This document shows positions 5,893-14,010 of a DNA stretch of 14,010 nucleotides, in pieces. Below the pieces are notes generated by a model that saw only the letters and a program-made list of their open reading frames with translations, was not told where the DNA came from and did no database searches. The translations under genes and the position numbers were made by a program. Origin of the DNA: an uncultured Rikenella sp. (GTDB lineage: Bacteria > Bacteroidota > Bacteroidia > Bacteroidales > Rikenellaceae); assembly GCA_910577885.1 (NCBI GenBank), contig CAJTNK010000051.1, positions 1-14,010 on the forward strand, written 5' to 3'. Numbering within the stretch: the first letter of the stretch is position 1; every line of letters begins with the position of its first letter.

Positions 5893-7626
5893 ATGAAAAT
5901 TTCGGGGAAGATGTTTTGTGTGGCCGTTGCGTGGGTCGCAGGCGTGGGACAGGCTCTCGCGAAAGGGTACGGCGCCGAGTACTACCGGTCGCCGGTGGGG
6001 TTTGCCATTACGCTGGCCGGGAATGTCGGCGAAATTCGGTCGAATCACTTCCATACGGGATTGGATATCAAGGCATTGCAGGGTGTCGGGAGTCCTGTTT
6101 ATGCCGTGGCTGACGGGTATGTGTCGCGGGTGGGGGTGTCGCCGACGGGGTACGGACATGTGCTGTATGTGACCCATCCGAACGGCGAGACCTCGGTGTA
6201 CGGCCATTTGAACGCTTTTGCGCCGGAGATTGCCCGGTGGGTGCGGGAGCAACAGTATGCCAAGCGGTCGTTCCGGGTGGACCTGCATCCGGAGCGGGAG
6301 CGGTTTCCGGTGCGGAAGGGAGAGCGGATCGCCTTTCTCGGAAATACCGGGTCGTCGGGCGGGCCGCACCTCCATTTCGAGATTCGGGATGCGCAGGGTC
6401 GGCCGCGGAATCTGGTGGCCGAGGGGGTTTACCGGGTGTCGGACCGCGTGGTGCCCGCCGTCAGCCGGATTTTGCTCTACGAGGTGAATACGGCCATGGG
6501 GATACCGTACCGGACGTTGCGGCGCAGCGTGGCTGTGCGGACGTCGGCCGATGGGACCGCCGTGCCGGAGGATTCGGTGCTGGTGTTGAACGGACGGGGA
6601 TACCTGGCTTATGAGGTGATCGACTACAAGGACGGGAAGTCGAATACGATGGGACTCTATGCGATGGAGCAGCGGGTGGATAGCGTGACCAATTTTCGGT
6701 TCGCGATCGACCGGGTGAACTTTGCGACGAACGGGTATGTCAATGCTTTCGTCGACTTCGCGGAGAATCGCCGGGCCCGGCGGACGTCGGTGTTGCGGGC
6801 TTATGTGGCGCCGCATAACCGGCTGACGATCTATGGGGTACGGGGAGACGGGATCATCGACCTGTCGGCGGCGGGGACGGCGACCGGGCGGCGGCAGGTG
6901 GAGACGATCTTTACGGACGATGCGGGGAATCGGACGACCTTGCGATTCGGCCTGGTGCGGAGCCTCGACGGAGAACGGTGCGAGCCGGCACCGGTCGTGC
7001 CGCAGGGCGAGGCGGTGTTGTGGAGCGTGGGGCGGACGTTCCGTGTGCCGGGGGCCGAAGTCGAGATCCCGGGCGGGGCGTTGTACGAGTCGGCGATTTT
7101 ACGGGCCGAGCGGGATACGCTGGGCGGTCGGTCGATCGTCCGTGTGGGGTCGGCGGATGTGCCGCTGCATCGGTCGGCGAAGATCGCTCTGAGGCCGGAC
7201 AGCGTGTCGGAACGGTTGCGGGCCAAGGCGTTGCTCGTGGCGGTCGACGAGCTCGGCCGGATCGGCAGCATCGGCGGACGGTGGGAGGCTGCTTCGGGAC
7301 GGGTCGTGGGGCAGACCAAACGACTCGGATGCTTTGCCGTGGCGGTGGATACGCTCTCGCCGACGATCAAGGCGGAATTGGGCACCGGGGCGACCTTGTC
7401 GGAGGGGCGGAGTTTGCGGTGGGAGGTGACGGACGATTTGTCGGGGGTCTCTTATTACACTTTGTCGGTCGACGGGCAGTGGGAGCTGCTGGCGTGGGAT
7501 CCGAAGAGTCGGACGATGGAACATCGGCCGGTTCGCGGGACGGCTCCCAGGCGGCACGGTGTCGTGTTGACGGTGAGCGATGCGAAGGGAAACGTAAAAA
7601 CATGGAAAGGAACATACGTATGGTAA
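5893..7626 (+). CDS. Secreted M23 family metallopeptidase with long C-terminal beta-rich region
   Basis: The 577-residue protein starts with a signal peptide (about 1-23, ending ALA before KG), so it should be exported. The M23/LytM domain occupies about 34-170, near the N-terminus: H54 and D58 in FHTGLD, H105 in YGHL, and H161 in PHLHFE are all present. About 55 residues separate H105 from the HLH motif, longer than in the two upstream M23 proteins. Residues about 200-577 are an uncharacterised, probably beta-sandwich region ending in an Ig/FN3-like stretch (DDLSGVSYYTLSVDGQWELL), plausibly for substrate binding or surface docking. The likely role is peptidoglycan cross-link hydrolysis in the periplasm or outer envelope. 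The start at 5893 gives the signal peptide; the Shine-Dalgarno is weak. It overlaps cutC by 7 nt and heads a three-gene operon. Confidence 0.93.
   Translation: MKISGKMFCVAVAWVAGVGQALAKGYGAEYYRSPVGFAITLAGNVGEIRSNHFHTGLDIKALQGVGSPVYAVADGYVSRVGVSPTGYGHVLYVTHPNGETSVYGHLNAFAPEIARWVREQQYAKRSFRVDLHPERERFPVRKGERIAFLGNTGSSGGPHLHFEIRDAQGRPRNLVAEGVYRVSDRVVPAVSRILLYEVNTAMGIPYRTLRRSVAVRTSADGTAVPEDSVLVLNGRGYLAYEVIDYKDGKSNTMGLYAMEQRVDSVTNFRFAIDRVNFATNGYVNAFVDFAENRRARRTSVLRAYVAPHNRLTIYGVRGDGIIDLSAAGTATGRRQVETIFTDDAGNRTTLRFGLVRSLDGERCEPAPVVPQGEAVLWSVGRTFRVPGAEVEIPGGALYESAILRAERDTLGGRSIVRVGSADVPLHRSAKIALRPDSVSERLRAKALLVAVDELGRIGSIGGRWEAASGRVVGQTKRLGCFAVAVDTLSPTIKAELGTGATLSEGRSLRWEVTDDLSGVSYYTLSVDGQWELLAWDPKSRTMEHRPVRGTAPRRHGVVLTVSDAKGNVKTWKGTYVW
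7606..7611 (+). promoter_or_regulatory. Ribosome binding site choosing the cutC start
   Basis: AAAGGA lies 8 nt before the ATG at 7620. An in-frame ATG at 7602 has no comparably placed site and would add six residues not expected in the family. This supports 7620 as the start. Confidence 0.5.
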
Positions 7627-8369
7627 ATCCGAAGATCGAGGTGTGCGCCAATTCGGCGGCGAGTTGTGTGGCGGCGGAGCAGGGGGGGGCTGTGCGGGTG
7701 GAGCTTTGTGCGGGGATTCCGGAGGGGGGGACGACGCCCAGTTACGGCGAGATGGTGACGGCCCGCCGGGCCATCGGCATTCAACTCAATGTCATCATTC
7801 GGCCGCGTGGCGGTGATTTTCTCTACACGCCGGCCGAGGTGCAGACCATGCTGCTCGACATCGAGGCCGCCAAGGCGGCGGGGGCCGACGGGGTGGTGTT
7901 CGGGTGCCTCGGGGCGGACGGGACGGTCGACGTGGAGACTAACGCCCGGCTCAAACAGGCGGCCGGAGGCTTGTCGACGACTTTTCACCGGGCGTTCGAT
8001 GTCTGTCGCGATCCGTTCGAGGCTTTGGAGGAGATCATTGCGCTGGGGTTCGACCGGATTCTCACGTCGGGGCAGGAGGCGACGGCTCCGGCGGGGAGTG
8101 CATTGATAGCGGAACTTGTGCGCCGGGCGCAGGGGCGGATTATTATTATGCCGGGGTGCGGGGTGAACGAGACGAATGTGGCGGGGTTGGCTCGGGACAC
8201 CGGTGCGACGGAGTTTCATATGTCGGCCCGGCGGCGGGTCGAGGGGGGGATGGTCTATCGCAACGACCGGGTGTCGATGGGCGGGACGGTGACGGTCGAG
8301 GAGTTTGCGCGCGATGTGACCGATCCGGAACGGGTGGCGCGGTCGATCGAGGCTTTGCGGCATGTATGA
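7620..8369 (+). CDS. cutC: CutC family protein (PF03932)
   Basis: The 249-residue protein is a TIM-barrel of the CutC family. Recognisable blocks in order are IEVCANS (6-12), GGAVRVELC (22-30), EGGTTPS (35-41), RPRGGDF (61-67), TFHRAFD, RILTSGQ, IMPGCGVN and EFHMSA. The length matches the usual ~245 residues. The name comes from copper homeostasis in E. coli, but a direct copper role has been disputed and the reaction, if any, is not settled; cytoplasmic location is expected. The frame is open upstream through the M23 gene, but family alignment and the AAAGGA site place the start at 7620, overlapping the M23 stop by 7 nt. The 3' end overlaps the flavoprotein gene by 8 nt, so the three genes are probably co-translated. 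Position 25 is V where the family more often has D (GADRIELC); the effect is unknown. Confidence 0.93.
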   Translation: MVNPKIEVCANSAASCVAAEQGGAVRVELCAGIPEGGTTPSYGEMVTARRAIGIQLNVIIRPRGGDFLYTPAEVQTMLLDIEAAKAAGADGVVFGCLGADGTVDVETNARLKQAAGGLSTTFHRAFDVCRDPFEALEEIIALGFDRILTSGQEATAPAGSALIAELVRRAQGRIIIMPGCGVNETNVAGLARDTGATEFHMSARRRVEGGMVYRNDRVSMGGTVTVEEFARDVTDPERVARSIEALRHV

Positions 8370-9603
8370 TCTCATAGTCATAGGAGGCGGCCCGGCGGGG
8401 GTGATGGCGGCGGGGCGGTCGGCTTCGGCGGGCGGCCGTGTGCTGTTGCTCGAGAAGATGGAAAAACCGCTCCGCAAACTGCGGATCACGGGCAAGGGGC
8501 GGTGTAACGTCACGAACGACCGGTCGGCGGAGGAGTTTCTGGCCAAAATCAGGCAGGGGCGCGAGTTCTTCGGCCCGGCTTTCCGGGCGTTCGACAACCG
8601 GGCGGCCATCGAATTCATCGAAAACACCTTGGACGTGCGGTTGGTTCACGAACGGGGCGGAAGGATTTTTCCCGCTTCGGGACGGGCCTGGGAGCTGGCC
8701 GAGGCGTTGGTGGCGTGGGTCCGGCGGTCGGGGGCGGAGATTCGGTGTCAGGCGCCGGCGGAGTCGCTGTGGATCGAGAACGGGGCGGTGCGAGGCGTCG
8801 TCTTGCGGTCGGGCGAACGGCTCCGGGCCCGGGCGGTGGTTTTGGCGACGGGCGGGGTGAGTTATCCGGCGACGGGATCGACGGGCGAGGGACACGAAAT
8901 GGCTTTCGAGGCGGGACTCCGGATCGAACCTTTGCGACCGGCTTTGGTGCCGTTGGAGGTGGAGGTGCCGGAGGGATTGAAGGGGTTGGCGCTCCGGAAT
9001 GTGGAAGTGTCGCTGTGGGTCGAGGATGAGGTGGCGGAGCGGCGGTTCGGCGAGATGGAGTTTACGGCCGAGGGGGTGGCGGGCGGCGCGATCGTCCTTC
9101 AGGTGAGTCGGACGGCGGTCGATGCGTTGGCCGACGGGCGGCGGGTGGAGCTCTCGGTGGACCTGAAGCCGGCTGTGTCGGCGGACAAGGTGCGGAATCG
9201 GATCGAGCGCGAAATCGATGCTTTGGGGCGGGATGGAACGGTCAGGATGTTGCTCCGGAAGCTCGTACCGGCACAGTTGCAGGGGGTTATTGGTCGGTTG
9301 GCGGGGCTTTCGATGTCGCGGCCGGTGGCCGAGTTGTCGGTTGCGGAACGGGAACGACTCGTGAAGGGGTTGAAGGGATGGCGGTTCGGGGTGCGGGACT
9401 ACCGGCCTTTCACCGAGGCGATTGTCACGGCGGGTGGGGTCGATCTGGCAGAGGTCGATCCGCAGACGATGCGCGTGCGTTCGATCGGCGGACTCTACGT
9501 GGCGGGCGAATTGCTCGACCTGGATGCCGATACGGGCGGTTATAACATTCAGATTGCACTCTCGACGGGTTTTCTGGCCGGTCGGTCGGCGGTGGAGGGG
9601 TAG
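8362..9603 (+). CDS. NAD(P)/FAD-dependent oxidoreductase, HI0933/YhiN/BaiN family
   Basis: The 413-residue flavoprotein begins with a Rossmann dinucleotide-binding motif GGGPAG (8-13) and an acidic residue E31 closing the beta-alpha-beta unit. It then has the family signature KLRITGKGRCNVTN (39-52). The C-terminal FAD-contact block AGELLDLDADTGGYNIQ lies at about 381-397. Length is typical (~400). The family is widespread and mostly uncharacterised; BaiN of Clostridium has been linked to bile-acid reduction, which does not transfer automatically to this protein. It is cytoplasmic, with no signal peptide or membrane helix. The start codon at 8362 overlaps the cutC stop by 8 nt. It is the last gene of the M23-cutC operon; a repeat island follows. 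Confidence 0.93.
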   Translation: MYDLIVIGGGPAGVMAAGRSASAGGRVLLLEKMEKPLRKLRITGKGRCNVTNDRSAEEFLAKIRQGREFFGPAFRAFDNRAAIEFIENTLDVRLVHERGGRIFPASGRAWELAEALVAWVRRSGAEIRCQAPAESLWIENGAVRGVVLRSGERLRARAVVLATGGVSYPATGSTGEGHEMAFEAGLRIEPLRPALVPLEVEVPEGLKGLALRNVEVSLWVEDEVAERRFGEMEFTAEGVAGGAIVLQVSRTAVDALADGRRVELSVDLKPAVSADKVRNRIEREIDALGRDGTVRMLLRKLVPAQLQGVIGRLAGLSMSRPVAELSVAERERLVKGLKGWRFGVRDYRPFTEAIVTAGGVDLAEVDPQTMRVRSIGGLYVAGELLDLDADTGGYNIQIALSTGFLAGRSAVEG

Positions 9604-9639
9604 GGGACTATCGAGCAGGTTCTTGGCTTTTTCTTCCGT

Positions 9640-9726
9640 CAGGGTGCCGCTCGGCACGCCTACCGGGCGTTTTATTACTTTTCCGGCGGAGAAAATTCCA
9701 GCTTTCGAGTGCCGAGCGGCACCCTG
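9640..9726. repeat. Large inverted repeat made of two 14-bp palindromes
   Basis: CAGGGTGCCGCTCGGCAC (9640-9657) and GTGCCGAGCGGCACCCTG (9709-9726) are exact 18-bp reverse complements around 51 nt. Each contains the dispersed 14-bp palindrome (9644-9657, 9709-9722). The spacer begins with a stretch (9657-9673) matching the 23-bp repeat end, including a CGCC/GGCG hairpin followed by TTTT, which may serve as terminator for the flavoprotein operon. Confidence 0.75.
9657..9673 (+). terminator. Possible terminator of the M23-cutC-flavoprotein operon
   Basis: CGCC (9657-9660) pairs with GGCG (9666-9669) and is followed by TTTT (9670-9673), 54 nt after the flavoprotein stop. It lies inside the larger inverted repeat 9640-9726. 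The 4-bp stem is weak on its own; the surrounding 18-bp stem may matter more. Confidence 0.3.
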
Positions 9727-9880
9727 TCGGGCGAGAAATCGGAACCGGGCCTGTCGACGAAGAAAAATCGGCCGAATCGGAATCCCAACCGATCTCCTGC
9801 AAGGCCAAGGCCGAGGGGGAGTGGGAGACCATTCGATCGAGAAATCCGGCTGCGGACTCCGCCGATCTGAAAAAATGTCG

Positions 9881-9888
9881 TAATTTTG
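9881..9888 (+). promoter_or_regulatory. Bacteroidetes-type promoter -7 element of alaS
   Basis: TAATTTTG is an exact match to TAnnTTTG, 49 nt before the alaS ATG. A transcription start near 9895 and a ~43-nt leader are implied. The -33 region (about 9855-9862) is not a good TTTG match. Confidence 0.6.
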
Positions 9889-9937
9889 TGGATTGCGTAT
9901 AGCCATTCAATCAGAAAAAAGAGCAAGTATCAGAGAT

Positions 9938-12577
<2,640 letters not shown>

Positions 12578-12593
12578 CTATGGGGCTGGGGAA

Positions 12594-13523
12594 ATGAGAC
12601 GGCGTAGTTTGTATATCGGTCTGCTGGGTTCTTTGTTGATGGGTTGGGGTGTGGCCTCTTGCGACCGGAGTCCGAAACACCGGACCACGATTGCGGTGGT
12701 GCCGAAGGTGGACGATGCTTCGGTGTCGGCGGCCAAGGCGGCGGCGTTGGCGGCGAGGGATCGCTATGGGATTGCGGTGCGGTGGGACGTGTCGCGTGCT
12801 CAGACGGCGGAGTCGCAGGCGGAGTTGATCGAAAAGCTGGTGGCGGCGGGAGTGGACGGGATTTTGCTGAGCTGTATCGATGCCGAGACGGAGGTGTTGC
12901 GGGAGGCCATCGACGCGGCGGTGAATAAGGGGGTAAAGGTGGGTACGTTCGACTCGGATGCGCCGCGGAGCGGACGGAGTTTCTACATCGGATCGGACAA
13001 TCCGGCGGCGGGTCGGTTGGCGGCGGAGACGTTGCGGGAGCTGTGTGCGGAGGGCGAGCGGGGGGCGACGGGGATCGGTGTGTTCGGTGGTGTGGAGGGG
13101 GATGCGGCGATGCGGGAGCGGTTGGGGGCTTTCGTGGCGGAGGTGCCGGACACGGCGGCGACTTTCTGGACCGACGGTGACGGGGCGGCAGCGGAGGGGA
13201 GGATGCAGGTGACCGATTTCTTGACACGGGAGGCGCAACGACCGGTGAACGGGGTGGTGTTTTTGTCGAGCACGGCGGTGGTCGACGGGCCGGGGGCGAT
13301 CGGGCGGTTGGATAGTCTGTGTCGGGAGGCGGCCGGCGCGGCGGTGTTCTTCGATTGGTCGGAGTCGATCGCCGGTTTTGTGGCCGAGATGCCGCATTGT
13401 GCGGCGATTCGACAGGATTTCGGTGCGATGGTGGAGGGGGGAGTCGACCGGTTGGTGCGGATCATCGAGGGGGAGCCGGTGGGCGAGACGGTGATTTATA
13501 CGCCGGTCGAGGTGGTGCGGTGA
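12594..13523 (+). CDS. Lipoprotein periplasmic-binding protein, RbsB-like (type 1 fold)
   Basis: The 309-residue protein has a lipoprotein signal peptide with lipobox VASC, so Cys23 would be the lipidated residue. The rest (about 31-305) is a type 1 periplasmic-binding fold of the ribose/galactose group. The first strand is TIAVVPK (32-38), followed by DGILLSCID (88-96), GTFDSDAP (117-124) with its typical sugar-contact aspartates, and YIGSDNPAAGR (131-141). Such proteins normally capture a sugar or related ligand for an ABC importer or a sensor. No permease, ATPase or sensor kinase lies in the 487 nt downstream, and alaS is upstream. It may act with a distant partner, as a ligand receptor, or in an unknown role. 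The gap to alaS is only 16 nt, so expression probably depends on the alaS promoter. Ligand unknown. Confidence 0.88.
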   Translation: MRRRSLYIGLLGSLLMGWGVASCDRSPKHRTTIAVVPKVDDASVSAAKAAALAARDRYGIAVRWDVSRAQTAESQAELIEKLVAAGVDGILLSCIDAETEVLREAIDAAVNKGVKVGTFDSDAPRSGRSFYIGSDNPAAGRLAAETLRELCAEGERGATGIGVFGGVEGDAAMRERLGAFVAEVPDTAATFWTDGDGAAAEGRMQVTDFLTREAQRPVNGVVFLSSTAVVDGPGAIGRLDSLCREAAGAAVFFDWSESIAGFVAEMPHCAAIRQDFGAMVEGGVDRLVRIIEGEPVGETVIYTPVEVVR

Positions 13524-13530
13524 GGGTTGG

Positions 13531-13551
13531 GGCGGTTTTTGCGCCGGTTTT
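13531..13551 (+). terminator. Weak terminator-like hairpin after the lipoprotein gene
   Basis: GGCG (13531-13534) pairs with CGCC (13542-13545) around a 7-nt loop, followed by GGTTTT. It lies 7 nt after the stop codon. The stem is short. Confidence 0.3.
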
Positions 13552-13593
13552 GAGGGTTTTTCGTCCGTGTTGGTTTTCTCTCCCGGATGGGAA

Positions 13594-13612
13594 AGCGATA
13601 CGAAGTATCGCT
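13594..13612. repeat. Short perfect hairpin, 8-bp stem
   Basis: AGCGATAC (13594-13601), GAA loop, GTATCGCT (13605-13612). An overlapping GCTCGC/GCGAGC stem (13610-13615 with 13621-13626) could form as an alternative. Confidence 0.5.
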
Positions 13613-13664
13613 CGCTCACCGCGAGCACGCGGGGCCCGGCCGGCCCGAGGCCAGTTTTAGCTTG

Positions 13665-13678
13665 TTGCCGAACGGCAC
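13665..13678. repeat. Variant of the 14-bp palindrome before structured element copy 3
   Basis: TTGCCGAACGGCAC differs at two positions from GTGCCGAGCGGCAC and ends 2 nt before copy 3, mirroring the arrangement at 4966-4980. Confidence 0.5.
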
Positions 13679-13680
13679 TG

Positions 13681-13753
13681 GTCGCCCGCCCGCTTTAAGA
13701 GGGATTTCAGTCGTTTTGCGTGAGCAAAATCGATTGAAATCCCCGCGGGCGAC
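13681..13753 (+). repeat. Structured ~73-nt element, copy 3
   Basis: Outer stem GTCGCCCGC (13681-13689) pairs with GCGGGCGAC (13745-13753), extendable by G13680-C13754. The 5' loop strand CCGCTTTAAGA (13690-13700) faces a single C (13744). Lower inner stem GGGATTTCA (13701-13709) pairs with TGAAATCCC (13735-13743). The upper stem pairs TCG (13711-13713) with CGA (13731-13733) and TTTTGC (13714-13719) with GCAAAA (13724-13729), leaving one bulged T. The outer stem differs from the other copies on both arms and still pairs. Confidence 0.8.
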
Positions 13754-13764
13754 CTAAATAATCC

Positions 13765-13835
13765 CCGCGCGCCACGCCTAAAGAGCGATTTATCTATTTC
13801 GCCAAGCGCGAAATAGATAAATCGCAGGCGCGCGG
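13765..13835 (+). repeat. Structured ~73-nt element, copy 4
   Basis: Outer stem CCGCGCGCC (13765-13773) pairs with GGCGCGCGG (13827-13835). The 5' loop strand ACGCCTAAAGA (13774-13784) faces a single A (13826). The inner helix 13785-13802 is a perfect 18-bp match to 13808-13825 with a 5-nt loop, combining the GCGATTTA lower part and the TCTATTTCGC upper part. It starts 11 nt after copy 3 ends. Confidence 0.8.
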
Positions 13836-13899
13836 CACAATATGGCTCTCCCGATCCTTCGGGGCGCAGAGACTTGGCCCGCTTTTACCCGGCCCCGGG

Positions 13900-13913
13900 G
13901 TGCCGCTCGGCAC
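13900..13913. repeat. 14-bp dispersed palindrome with GGCCCCGGG prefix
   Basis: GTGCCGCTCGGCAC, preceded by GGCCCCGGG (13891-13899), the same prefix as in units A and B, but the rest of the unit is absent. Confidence 0.7.
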
Positions 13914-13963
13914 ACGAAGACTGGGTTTTTCTCCGCCAAGTTCGGGCCGTTCCGTCGGGGGTT

Positions 13964-13991
13964 AGCCAAGGGGGTGACAATCCCCTTGGCT
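13964..13991. repeat. Perfect 10-bp hairpin near the window end
   Basis: AGCCAAGGGG (13964-13973) pairs exactly with CCCCTTGGCT (13982-13991) around an 8-nt loop. No T tail directly follows on the + strand. Confidence 0.55.
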
Positions 13992-14010
13992 GCGTTCTTT
14001 GCCTACTTTC

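Larger units (their letters stand above)
9604..9937. other. 334-nt gap with inverted palindromes and the alaS promoter
   Basis: The left part (9640-9726) is a large inverted repeat built from two 14-bp palindromes and a repeat-end-like hairpin. The stretch 9727-9870 shows no feature I can name. The last part holds the TAATTTTG promoter core and a roughly 40-nt leader. No convincing ORF on either strand: the antisense frames here read through the palindromes. Confidence 0.75.
13524..14010. other. Repeat island to the window end
   Basis: 487 nt without a credible gene. It contains a weak GGCG/CGCC hairpin with T-rich tail (13531-13551, possible terminator of the lipoprotein gene), a short perfect hairpin (13594-13612), a degenerate palindrome (13665-13678), structured element copies 3 and 4, a further palindrome (13900-13913) and a perfect 10-bp hairpin (13964-13991). 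The final 20 nt (GCGTTCTTT onwards) may be the left arm of another boundary hairpin cut by the window edge. Confidence 0.75.

Noticed and set aside
6978..7619. Upstream in-frame extension of cutC inside the M23 gene
   Set aside because: The extra 214 residues are Gly/Arg-rich out-of-frame M23 sequence, whereas the CutC family begins at the residues encoded from 7620.
8146..9906. 586-codon antisense open frame opposite the flavoprotein gene
   Set aside because: Low-complexity composition; it runs through the intergenic palindromes and opposes a well-supported gene.
9893..9937. Fifteen-residue N-terminal extension of AlaRS
   Set aside because: Known AlaRS proteins start close to the EIRRVFLDFF block, and the TAATTTTG promoter at 9881-9888 would leave no leader for a start at 9893.

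Overview
The window reads as a GC-rich Bacteroidota chromosome segment, most likely from the order Bacteroidales (Rikenellaceae/Alistipes-like). This rests on the protein families (Bacteroidetes-type MacB/FtsX permease, M23 peptidases near alaS, HI0933-type flavoprotein), on Bacteroidetes-type promoter cores of the form TAnnTTTG (9881-9888 and 2637-2644), and on weak Shine-Dalgarno use. Genus assignment is an inference. All eight convincing genes lie on the + strand, and the + strand is visibly G-rich.

Layout: (1) 1-186 is a leader with a perfect 11-bp inverted repeat. (2) 187-2544 is an ABC-transporter permease of the MacB/FtsX class. (3) 2707-4633 holds two overlapping paralogous membrane-anchored M23 endopeptidases. 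(4) 4634-5892 is a 1.26-kb non-coding repeat island. (5) 5893-9603 is a tightly overlapping three-gene operon: a secreted M23 peptidase with a long C-terminal region, cutC, and an HI0933/BaiN-family flavoprotein. (6) 9604-9937 is a smaller repeat island ending in a promoter. (7) 9938-13523 holds alaS and, 16 nt later, a lipoprotein periplasmic-binding protein. (8) 13524-14010 is a third repeat island running off the window.

The genes are mostly envelope maintenance (three M23 peptidases with intact zinc ligands, a permease, a lipoprotein binding protein) plus housekeeping alaS. No phage, CRISPR, transposase, tRNA or rRNA gene was seen.

The unusual content is in the gaps. Four copies of a ~73-nt structured element (4773-4845, 4980-5055, 13681-13753, 13765-13835) share one architecture: a 9-bp GC outer stem, an invariant-length 11-nt 5' internal-loop strand matching NCGCYTWAAGA, an 8-9-bp lower inner stem, an AT-rich 9-10-bp upper stem, and a 4-5-nt loop. 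The stem sequences change in a compensated way between copies. Around them are a dispersed 14-bp palindrome (GTGCCGAGCGGCAC and close variants, about nine copies) and ~150-bp MITE-like units bounded by imperfect 23-bp inverted repeats that are themselves small hairpins followed by T tracts. These repeats occur in all three large gaps and in none of the genes. The four-copy structured element is the best candidate here for something undescribed.
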